From contig DEAY01000006.1 in assembly GCA_002348345.1 (NCBI GenBank), positions 1-9,120 on the forward strand: DNA of 9,120 nucleotides, read 5' to 3'. Both the position numbers and the translations under genes were made by a program. A model generated the notes under the pieces. It ran no database searches, was not told the DNA's origin, and saw nothing but the letters and a program-made list of their open reading frames with translations. Origin of the DNA: Verrucomicrobia bacterium UBA2970 (GTDB taxonomy: Bacteria; Verrucomicrobiota; Verrucomicrobiia; Limisphaerales; AAA164-E04). Positions 1-6,681 of this stretch are shown piece by piece; within the stretch, counting starts at the first letter, position 1, and the number at the start of each line of letters is the position of its first letter.

Positions 1-2996
1 GTCGCATCCTTGAGGACAATGGCGGTGTCCGTCTCTTCAAAAACAACTCCCGTCATCCTCTCACCTGAGTGGGTTGAAACGTGGTAACTTTCGTAACCGT
101 TTACAAGGGTCGAACTGGGAAAGAGAATCGCCTCCAAAAGATCCTTCTTTTGTCGAATCGACCCGATGTGACTTAGGTCCGGCCCCAATCCCCCACCCTG
201 ACCCTCAATTCGATGGCAGGTCACACAGGCGCCTTTGCCACTGAGAAACACCGCCCGGCCCCGAGAGGCATTTCCTCGTTCGGCCCCTGACAGCAAGGCC
301 TCGAACCGAGACCGCCCCTCTTCGCTCCCCCTCGGCCTCGCCTCCAGCAACGCGGTCACTTCTTCCCGAATCGATTGATCGCAAAAGGCAAAGACTCGAT
401 GCCACTGGGCGACATCCAATCCAGGTCGGTCCGCAATGATCTTTAGCTGGTGTAGAAGTCGCTGCCCCATGATCCGGACCTGCGCTTGGGGCAATGGCGT
501 CTTGCGTTCAACCAAGGCCTCGAAAGGATGTAAGATCTCGACCATTTCCATGGGACTGACAAGAGGAATGAAATGAATCAGTTGGTAGGCATTCGACGAG
601 TTTCTCGGACCTAATGTCAGTCGACCAAGCGCTCGTGCCGCCTCTCTACGGTCAAGCGGGTTGCCATCTTTCCGACTCAACGCACGCGTTAGCACCGCGA
701 GCACCGATTGGGGAAGCCCTCCCCTTTCTTGCAGCGCGAGTGAGGCGGCCCTGACCCGAAGCGCCGACGACAAATCGCGCTGCATCGCCAAATGCATCAG
801 GGGCTTCGCAAACTCGCCCTCGGAAAACCGTGGGACGAGCGAAAGCAACGGGAAAAGAACCTCGGGTTGATCGGATTCAAAGAGCGCCGTGACCGCCGGG
901 CGCAGTTCCTCAGGAAGACTTGGCAGCCGACCCAACGCCTTGAGCAAAGTCACTTTTTTCTGAAGCCCCAGCCGATCCGAACCCAGCGCCGTCACCAATT
1001 CTGCCCGCGACGAATCAGTGTCCAACAACGAAGGCACCAGACTGCCCACGAGCTCGGAATCGATCCCATCTCCTTGATCCCGCCATTGCTGGAACATCGC
1101 CACCAATTCGGGCTGCCATGTCGCCCGTCCGGCAATAATCCTCTGTGCTTCCTGACGCAACGCCACGTTGCTCGAGGTCAGAAACGCCACGGTCTGCTTG
1201 GCATTCAGGCGATCTCCACCCACTCGATCCAACACCCGAAGCGCCACCATCTTGACCTTGGATGACGCCTCATCTCCAAGAACGGAGACCATGGTATCGA
1301 AGTCTTTCAACTCCATCAGGCTATAGACCAGCGCATGTCGAACATAGTGATCCGTTTCCACCTCGAAGGCTTGCAACAAAGGCCGTACGGCTTCCACTGC
1401 CTTCAACCGGCCCAAGGCACTCGCCACCCTTCTTCGTGTCGGCGCATCCTCGGACTCGAGGAGCGGCAACAATTGAGGGACGGAACTCTGATCCCCTAAA
1501 ATCCCGAGCGACCGAATCGCTGCGAGCCGCACTTCAGGAGAGAGGCTCATCACCCGCGAGCGAATGATTTCAATCGCCGACGCCGTGCCGATGCGAGAGA
1601 GAACCCAGATCAAGCGCCGTTCAATGGCGGCCTTGAGGGAGCCTCGCATCGCCTCTTGGAGTGCGGGGACGACCGAGGCCCCTCGCTTGATCAAGGTCTC
1701 GCTGACCCGATCCCGAACCGCAGGGCGAGGGTCATTCAAACGAGCAATCAACTCCCTCGGTGTCGCCGCCAAGTCAAGCCGAAGCCCCCGGGGATCCTTA
1801 AGCCGAGCCCCCCCCGGTCGGGTCAACCGATAGATCGCACCACGGATTTCAGGCTTGGCGATTTTTGAATAGGGACACCCCCAACTCAACCACCCTCCGG
1901 TATCGAGGATCAGCAGACTACCGTCCGCATCCTCCAACACATCGGCCGGATGAAAATCAACGTTGTTGGACCAGACCAGGTCTTCCTCCGTGCTGATGTA
2001 GCTCGCACCCTGGGCTTCCAAGCGCACATTCACCACCTTGTGACCGTTAAAGTGGCACGCAACATAAGTCCCCGTCCGTTCGCGCCCTAGATACCCCCCC
2101 CGAATCCGGGCAAACCCACCGGGAGCCACTTGCCCCCACCGCGTCATCGCAGGCAGCCGAAATCCCGTATCCGGGAGAACAGGATCCCCGTAGATGCGCT
2201 GGGTCAAGCCCCCTGGAATCCAGTGAACAATGGCATCATGGCGCCCTCCGACACTGTCATAAATCGCATTGGTTGAGAGCATATCCCCATCGGGGGTAAA
2301 GACCACATCGACCGGGTTGATCGGACCTTGCCCCTCGATTCGAACATCACTGCCATCCGGCCAGCAGGAAAACACACCCGCCGAACGGCTCGCCCCGGTC
2401 CGACTTCCATCCGACCCCCTAAAATCAAACCCGAAGTGTCCTCCGCTGAAATAGAGCCGACCGTTGGGCCCCATGTAAGGTCCGTGCTGATTCGCCCGCC
2501 CGTCGAACTCCATATAACCAAGGATCTTTTCCCGCCGATCAGCAATTCCATCGTCATCCAGGTCTTCTAAACGCCATAAATAAGGCGCCGAAATAATGTA
2601 GAGCGCATCCCGATACCAAAAGCCTCCCTCCGGCATGGTCATTTGATCCGCAAAGATCGTCTGCCGATCAAACACCCCATCGCCGTCAACATCTTCGAGC
2701 CGCCTCACGAAACGGGGCCGCTGCTCTAAATACGCCTCTTTCTTGGTCAGGTTCTGGCCGTCACTCTCGGCCACATAAAGGCGCCCTCGATCATCAAAGC
2801 AGGCCATCAAGGGATACCCTACCAGTGGCGGAGCCGCGACGAGCTCAAGCTCAAGCCCTTCCGCCACCTCGATCTTGGGCGGCGTGAACTCACCAGCCGC
2901 CAACATGAACCCCACCGGCAGCACCCCAAAAACCCCTGTCCAGAAACCCCGGCAGACCGGACGCTGCCACTGAGAAACCAACTTCAAATCCGTCAT
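1..2996 (-). CDS. PVC-type propeller/HEAT/heme-binding CxxCH protein (3' end outside window)
   Basis: An uninterrupted minus-strand frame gives 998 codons and runs off the window at base 1. Residues 1-35 form an export signal (hydrophobic stretch about 18-34, ending LAAG). Residues about 40-395 resemble the PVC sugar-dehydrogenase-like beta-propeller, with the family signatures DTGGW (366-370), GCPYS (373-377) and GAIYR (386-390). Two D-x-D-x-D-G loops (about 102-110 and 146-153) look like calcium sites. Residues about 410-720 are alpha-helical HEAT-like repeats, for example around 418-450, 487-515 and 518-545. The C-terminal cytochrome c domain has CVTCH at 924-928 for covalent heme attachment, followed by GPDLS (938-942) and a GYESY segment. 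About 50 residues of this domain are probably missing. The likely role is a periplasmic electron-transferring dehydrogenase or binding protein; the substrate is unknown. The ATG start follows an AGGA site and lies 9 bp after the upstream stop codon. Confidence 0.93.
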   Translation of the reverse strand, partial: MTDLKLVSQWQRPVCRGFWTGVFGVLPVGFMLAAGEFTPPKIEVAEGLELELVAAPPLVGYPLMACFDDRGRLYVAESDGQNLTKKEAYLEQRPRFVRRLEDVDGDGVFDRQTIFADQMTMPEGGFWYRDALYIISAPYLWRLEDLDDDGIADRREKILGYMEFDGRANQHGPYMGPNGRLYFSGGHFGFDFRGSDGSRTGASRSAGVFSCWPDGSDVRIEGQGPINPVDVVFTPDGDMLSTNAIYDSVGGRHDAIVHWIPGGLTQRIYGDPVLPDTGFRLPAMTRWGQVAPGGFARIRGGYLGRERTGTYVACHFNGHKVVNVRLEAQGASYISTEEDLVWSNNVDFHPADVLEDADGSLLILDTGGWLSWGCPYSKIAKPEIRGAIYRLTRPGGARLKDPRGLRLDLAATPRELIARLNDPRPAVRDRVSETLIKRGASVVPALQEAMRGSLKAAIERRLIWVLSRIGTASAIEIIRSRVMSLSPEVRLAAIRSLGILGDQSSVPQLLPLLESEDAPTRRRVASALGRLKAVEAVRPLLQAFEVETDHYVRHALVYSLMELKDFDTMVSVLGDEASSKVKMVALRVLDRVGGDRLNAKQTVAFLTSSNVALRQEAQRIIAGRATWQPELVAMFQQWRDQGDGIDSELVGSLVPSLLDTDSSRAELVTALGSDRLGLQKKVTLLKALGRLPSLPEELRPAVTALFESDQPEVLFPLLSLVPRFSEGEFAKPLMHLAMQRDLSSALRVRAASLALQERGGLPQSVLAVLTRALSRKDGNPLDRREAARALGRLTLGPRNSSNAYQLIHFIPLVSPMEMVEILHPFEALVERKTPLPQAQVRIMGQRLLHQLKIIADRPGLDVAQWHRVFAFCDQSIREEVTALLEARPRGSEEGRSRFEALLSGAERGNASRGRAVFLSGKGACVTCHRIEGQGGGLGPDLSHIGSIRQKKDLLEAILFPSSTLVNGYESYHVSTHSGERMTGVVFEETDTAIVLKDA

Positions 2997-3003
2997 TTGA
3001 CCG

Positions 3004-3007
3004 TCCT
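3004..3007 (-). promoter_or_regulatory. Shine-Dalgarno site of the heme-binding gene, overlapping the upstream stop
   Basis: On the minus strand the sequence reads TAGGA, then seven bases, then ATG at 2996. The AGGA shares bases with the TAG stop codon of the propeller gene (3008-3006). This arrangement supports the chosen start and suggests that translation of the two genes is coupled. Confidence 0.55.
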
Positions 3008-3962
3008 ACTTCCAGGTGTTTTGCCGAATCAGGCGACCGTTGGTGGTGAGAATCTGAAAATGATGAAACCCATTTTTCATTCCCGAATACTTCCACACCA
3101 CTTCTTTATCACGCGTCACCTCGAACAGCTTCACCGAATTTCCTTTCGCGTGGTAGCTGGAAATGACGGTATTCCCGTTGGGCAACCGCTGCGCCCCGCA
3201 GGCGTCGTCAAATAACACCTCGCCAAGATCTTCGTTATCGACCTTCCAAACGATCTTCCCGGCGTCATTCACTTCGATGATCCGATTGCCATTAGTACAG
3301 GCGATGAGGGTATTGCCATTCTTTAATCGTATCCCCGTAAATGGCCAATCCCGCAACTCCCGACCCCGATCGTCGGTCGAAAAGGATCGAACCACTCGGC
3401 CTGTTTTCGGCTCATATTCCTTGACTGAGAAATCGAACAGATGCGGTGCAATGTAGTTCCCGTTGGGCAACACTCGGAGCATCCGGGTTTGCATATGATA
3501 ATTCTTCGTCTGACAAGCAAGCGGCATTTCACTCACGATTCTTCCCCGCCGATTCACCACGATGGCACGAGGTTTCGGCCCCAATTCTGCGACCAAGAAC
3601 CGCCCTCCGTTCAGCCATTGCACCGTGCTGATCTCCTTTTGCTGACCGTGATAAGAAAAGACGATTTCTTTCGTGTCCCGATCCACTTCCACGACCCCGC
3701 CATTGGGGAAACCTTCCGTCGGATAGAGGGCCAAGAGGATGTTTCCATTGGGCAAAACCCAGCCATCACTCGCCGGCAGATCCACCTGCCATTTCACCTG
3801 CCCCGATTCCCCGACCAACACCGCCCCGTTTGCCTTCCCGACTCCGAGAAACGAATGGGTTACCTCCGGACCGGCTCCAACCGCGACCCGACCAAATAGA
3901 CCACATAGCAACACCGGGAGGAAACAGAGGATCCTTCGAGAAAATCTCGCGCGTGGGTTCAT
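3006..3962 (-). CDS. Exported beta-propeller protein with LPNGN repeats
   Basis: The product is 318 residues. The N-terminus has an arginine-rich start followed by a hydrophobic stretch (about 11-29), as in a Sec signal peptide. The mature part is built from recurring blade-like units in which a turn L-P/K-N-G-N precedes a hydrophobic strand: LPNGN at 70-74, a degenerate WLNGG at 116-120, LPNGN at 165-169, LKNGN at 213-217 and LPNGN at 260-264. Tryptophan-containing strands such as VKWQVD, IVWKVD and VVWKYS fall between them. This is the pattern of PQQ-like or arylsulfotransferase-like beta-propellers. I see no catalytic motif, so a binding or scaffold role is as likely as enzymatic activity. 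It sits directly upstream of the heme-binding gene and probably acts with it outside the cytoplasm. The ATG has GGAG only two bases upstream, a poor Shine-Dalgarno spacing, but the signal peptide supports this start. Confidence 0.85.
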   Translation of the reverse strand: MNPRARFSRRILCFLPVLLCGLFGRVAVGAGPEVTHSFLGVGKANGAVLVGESGQVKWQVDLPASDGWVLPNGNILLALYPTEGFPNGGVVEVDRDTKEIVFSYHGQQKEISTVQWLNGGRFLVAELGPKPRAIVVNRRGRIVSEMPLACQTKNYHMQTRMLRVLPNGNYIAPHLFDFSVKEYEPKTGRVVRSFSTDDRGRELRDWPFTGIRLKNGNTLIACTNGNRIIEVNDAGKIVWKVDNEDLGEVLFDDACGAQRLPNGNTVISSYHAKGNSVKLFEVTRDKEVVWKYSGMKNGFHHFQILTTNGRLIRQNTWK

Positions 3963-4108
3963 GGCTCCATTGTCGCAGCTCGGCGTTCTGAGCTGAAGCG
4001 AAAAATCAGAGCCTTGCTCCTTTCCGCGATCAGCCCGGTGAGGTCAGTCTTAAGCCGATTCACGTACCACGACAACCTTCCCTGGCCTGACCGGGCCAAT
4101 CGAAAGCA
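3963..4108. other. Intergenic region between esterase and propeller genes
   Basis: These 146 bases separate two co-directional minus-strand genes. The esterase-proximal end contains part of an imperfect hairpin. An AAAGGAGC sequence occurs about 55 bases before the propeller start, but no start codon is suitably placed after it. No convincing promoter was recognised, so it is open whether the esterase shares a transcript with the two downstream genes. Confidence 0.4.
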
Positions 4109-4122
4109 TCATTGATTGGGCC
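4094..4122 (-). repeat. Imperfect inverted repeat across the esterase stop codon
   Basis: On the plus strand GGCCAATC (4094-4101) can pair with GATTGGGCC (4114-4122), giving eight base pairs with one bulged base and a 12-base loop. The stop codon of the esterase gene (4111-4109) lies in the loop. No T-tract follows, so this is not a classical intrinsic terminator. It may slow exonucleases or be fortuitous. Confidence 0.35.
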
Positions 4123-5383
4123 AAAGCTGCTCTGCAAAATCCATGAAGCGTTCCCAGTCATATTCCTCCAACCCGTGTCCCCCTTCCCGGATGTGGTAGC
4201 CTCTCCGCCCCCGAATGACCGGATGGTTCGGGGCGGGAGGCGTGGAAACCTCGACCGGAGGATCACCGTAAAGCTCAAACGCTTCGCCGGCATGGAACCA
4301 CGCCAGATACTCCCCTCGAGGGTCCGCCCAGAGGTCCTGAGAGGCACTGGTCACATACAACCCACGCGGCGCAATCGCCCCCAACAGGAAATGTTGATCG
4401 AGCGGAAGCTGATGCTCCCTGCCGTTGAAACGCTCAAAGTTCCCGCAAAACCAGTGAGGGAAGATCCGGTTGATTCGATCCACCGTCTCCCCAAATCGGC
4501 GCCGACTCAGGGCTGCCCCTCCACAACCCGAATTGTTTGAGATCACGATTGAAAACCGAGTGTCGCGAGCCCCCGCCCACAGGGCTGCCTTCCCACCCCG
4601 AGAATGTCCCAGCAGCGCGACCCGTGAGGCGTCAATATCTCCGTCTGCCTCGCAGTAATCCATGGCTCGACTGGCCCCCCAACCCCACGCCGCGAGGGCT
4701 CCCCAATCATGACTCCGGATCGAGCGACCGAACAACCCGTGGACTCCGTTCCGAAATTCATCGTGTTGATCCGGATCCAAGTCCCCCACTTGGAACCCCG
4801 CGATGCCATACCCCCGAGCGATCACGGCTTCCGCCGGCCAAAAGCCAGTCCGCACCTTCCGGCTCAGGTCAATGTTCTCAGGAGGGCGGTTATTGATGAG
4901 CAAGAAAAGGGGGCAGGGCTTTTTTCGCTCATTGGGCAACAAGAGCTTCAACGTCATTTTCAACTCTTGGTAGGCGACGCCCATCCGAATCTCAACGACC
5001 TTTGCCGTCGCCGCCCCTCCCATCGCCGCGTCATCCGCCCGCAACAGGTGCATCGATAGGCGTTCCAGCCCCTCCGGCACATGTCCATAAACCGATTCGG
5101 CGAGCAGCCTCACGATCTCGGGGCGGCGTTGCGTTTCCCAGGTTCGCGAATCGCTGACGGAGTCCCCGGAGCTCAACTCGAGCAATGGAGGCAGGGAAAA
5201 GGATGGTACCAGCTCTTCTCGATAGTTGAACTGAGATCGACCCTCGCTCATTCGTTTCACGACGGCCGGGTCAACCGTCCAACCGCCCCCCCAATCGGGA
5301 GGGAGATCCGCGGCCTGGGCAATCACAGAAATGAACCCGCATAACAAGAAAGCGACCCGAACCGATTGAACGTTGGAGCACAT
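4109..5383 (-). CDS. CE15-family glucuronoyl esterase (4-O-methyl-glucuronoyl methylesterase type)
   Basis: The 424-residue product starts with a Sec signal peptide (hydrophobic 9-22, cleavage near AQA-A at 24/25), so it acts outside the cytoplasm. The remainder is an alpha/beta hydrolase typical of bacterial carbohydrate esterase family 15. The nucleophile elbow is GHSRGGK (259-265) with Ser261. Further family signatures are NNSGCGGAALSRR (283-295), FPHWF (308-312), LPLDQH (326-331), an SASQDLWADP segment (346-355) and a C-terminal REGGHG carrying His403. CE15 enzymes cleave ester bonds between lignin alcohols and glucuronic acid side chains of xylan. The usual acidic residue after the elbow is Asn284 here; Asp350 probably serves instead. 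The length fits single-domain bacterial members. A good Shine-Dalgarno supports the start. An acetyl xylan esterase-like function is the main alternative. Confidence 0.9.
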   Translation of the reverse strand: MCSNVQSVRVAFLLCGFISVIAQAADLPPDWGGGWTVDPAVVKRMSEGRSQFNYREELVPSFSLPPLLELSSGDSVSDSRTWETQRRPEIVRLLAESVYGHVPEGLERLSMHLLRADDAAMGGAATAKVVEIRMGVAYQELKMTLKLLLPNERKKPCPLFLLINNRPPENIDLSRKVRTGFWPAEAVIARGYGIAGFQVGDLDPDQHDEFRNGVHGLFGRSIRSHDWGALAAWGWGASRAMDYCEADGDIDASRVALLGHSRGGKAALWAGARDTRFSIVISNNSGCGGAALSRRRFGETVDRINRIFPHWFCGNFERFNGREHQLPLDQHFLLGAIAPRGLYVTSASQDLWADPRGEYLAWFHAGEAFELYGDPPVEVSTPPAPNHPVIRGRRGYHIREGGHGLEEYDWERFMDFAEQLWPNQ

Positions 5384-5657
5384 CCAAAATCCTTAATCCA
5401 TTTCCCTCAGGAATGAAAGCTTTGGCTCAACCCTCTTCCGGTTCACGACTCATGATCACGCGTCATGCCTAGTGAGGTGGAGTCGACCCTCCCGCCATCC
5501 CCCACTTCGCTTCATTCTATTCTTTTCCCCAAATGCCAACCATGCTCAACTCCCCTTCAGGACGCGCAGACGCCCGACCCGGTCAGACTCCAAGACGAGA
5601 GGTGTCCGGTCGTCCTGCTCAGCGACAACCCAAGATTAGGACCTCCTGTTTCGAATC
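5384..5657. other. Divergent intergenic region, esterase / pseudopilin
   Basis: These 274 bases must hold the promoters for the minus-strand exported-protein block and the plus-strand pseudopilin gene. Apart from the esterase Shine-Dalgarno site I see no strong -35/-10 pair on either strand. A small dyad, CATGA-(7)-TCATG at about 5450-5466, could be an operator but is short. The overlapping plus-strand reading frame from 5465 is proline-rich, runs out of frame into the pseudopilin gene and looks non-coding. Confidence 0.4.
5390..5394 (-). promoter_or_regulatory. Shine-Dalgarno site of the CE15 esterase gene
   Basis: On the minus strand AAGGA is followed by six bases (TTTTGG) and the ATG at 5383. 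This is the best-placed ribosome binding site in the window and fixes the esterase start. Confidence 0.7.
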
Positions 5658-6569
5658 ATGAACTCCCAATCGGAAAACCATCCGTTTCCCTCAACTCGAA
5701 CTGGATTCACCCTCATCGAATTACTGGTGGTCATCGCCATCATCGCCATCCTTGCAGGCATGCTGCTCCCCGCCTTGTCCAAAGCCAAACTGAAAGCCAC
5801 CGGGGCGGCATGCCTGAACAACCAAAAACAGCTCATCCTAGGGTGGGTGATGTATGCCGACGACAACGATGACCAAATGCTCTACACCCTGTCCAATCAT
5901 CGCACCCAGCCGGGCAATCCGGCCGGGGGATTCTGGCCGGGCCCCCACAATGACGCCGGCCAGTTCACCGAGGTCAACGGCAGGATGTCCAAGACCGTTG
6001 CCCAACAGAATGTTGAAAACGGATTGCGTCGGGGTGCGCTGTGGCCCTATGCCAATGCCGCCGGTGCCTACCATTGCCCGGGTGACCTGAGGAGCAAGAA
6101 CCTCCGACCGGGAAGCGGCTGGGCTTGGGATAGCTATTCCAAGGCAAATGGAATGAACGGGAGTGGCTGGCAAGGCTCCGATGCCAACGGCGGCACCCGC
6201 GGTCCTCAACCTCCCTATGTCAAGATCAGCTCCATCCAAGGTGCCGCCGAAGCGTTGGTCTTCATCGAAGAAGCCGATCCCCGGGGACGTAATCTAGGCA
6301 CCTGGGTGATCGATGTTGCCCCTTCCCCGCGTTGGATCGACCCCTTCGCGATTTTCCACGGGAGCACCAGCACGCTCTCCTTCGCGGACGGCCATGCCGA
6401 ATCCCACACCTGGATCACCCCGGGAGTCAAAAAGGCAGCCCGTGATTCCTCCTACGGAAAACCCAGCTTCGGCTGGTCCGGAGGGAACGCGAAGAACGTT
6501 GATTTCGTCTGGGTCTACAATCGTTACAAACACCAGAAATGGGCCCCCATCGACGGAGGGACACGATAA
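5658..6569 (+). CDS. Type II secretion-like pseudopilin, verrucomicrobial family
   Basis: The 303-residue product carries a prepilin signature: a 16-residue hydrophilic leader ending in Gly16, then Phe17, and Glu21 at the conserved +5 position, followed by a hydrophobic helix to about residue 40 (ELLVVIAIIAILAGMLLPAL). Prepilin peptidase would cut after Gly16 and methylate Phe17. The rest is the globular domain of the large PVC H-X9-DG-like family, with CLNNQKQL (52-59), YADDN (66-70), AYHCPGD (137-143) and a C-terminal FHG...SFADGHAE segment (233-248). These proteins are thought to form pseudopilus or surface structures; individual roles are mostly unknown. No secretion or pilus assembly genes are adjacent, so the protein would rely on machinery encoded elsewhere. 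The ATG has no well-spaced Shine-Dalgarno (AGGA is 16 bases away); the start is chosen for the leader peptide. Confidence 0.9.
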   Translation: MNSQSENHPFPSTRTGFTLIELLVVIAIIAILAGMLLPALSKAKLKATGAACLNNQKQLILGWVMYADDNDDQMLYTLSNHRTQPGNPAGGFWPGPHNDAGQFTEVNGRMSKTVAQQNVENGLRRGALWPYANAAGAYHCPGDLRSKNLRPGSGWAWDSYSKANGMNGSGWQGSDANGGTRGPQPPYVKISSIQGAAEALVFIEEADPRGRNLGTWVIDVAPSPRWIDPFAIFHGSTSTLSFADGHAESHTWITPGVKKAARDSSYGKPSFGWSGGNAKNVDFVWVYNRYKHQKWAPIDGGTR

Positions 6570-6570
6570 C

Positions 6571-6599
6571 TTGGGACCCCGTCAAAGCCTGAGAATACT
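6571..6599 (+). promoter_or_regulatory. Possible sigma70-like promoter for the MetE-like gene
   Basis: TTGGGA (6571-6576) and AATACT (6594-6599) each match four of six consensus bases and are separated by exactly 17 bases. They lie in the 112-bp gap after the pseudopilin stop and about 80 bases before the next start. This is weak evidence; transcription from the pseudopilin promoter is the alternative. Confidence 0.25.
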
Positions 6600-6681
6600 C
6601 GATCCGACATTCCGATCAGCGGCTCCTCCAAAAAGCCTTACCCAATCCCGATACCTCGTTTTTACGCACCCTCTCCCCGCC

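Noticed and set aside
661..1868. Overlapping plus-strand reading frames
   Set aside because: They are antisense shadows of the HEAT-repeat region of the large minus-strand gene and show Arg/Pro/Ser-rich, non-protein-like composition.
5638..5647. AGGACCTCCT before the pseudopilin as Shine-Dalgarno or hairpin
   Set aside because: The AGGA is 16 bases from the ATG and the two-base loop is too short to form a hairpin.
5465..5872. Plus-strand open frame of 135 codons upstream of and overlapping the pseudopilin
   Set aside because: It has no recognisable domain or ribosome binding site and overlaps the clear prepilin leader and helix in a different frame.
6552..6583. Possible terminator stem GACGG...CCGTC after the pseudopilin gene
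   Set aside because: Only five contiguous pairs with a loop above 20 bases and no T-tract.
6313..6681. Upstream extension of the MetE-like reading frame
   Set aside because: It overlaps the pseudopilin gene in another frame, has low-complexity Pro/Arg/Ser-rich composition, and family similarity begins only near residue 14 after the 6682 ATG.
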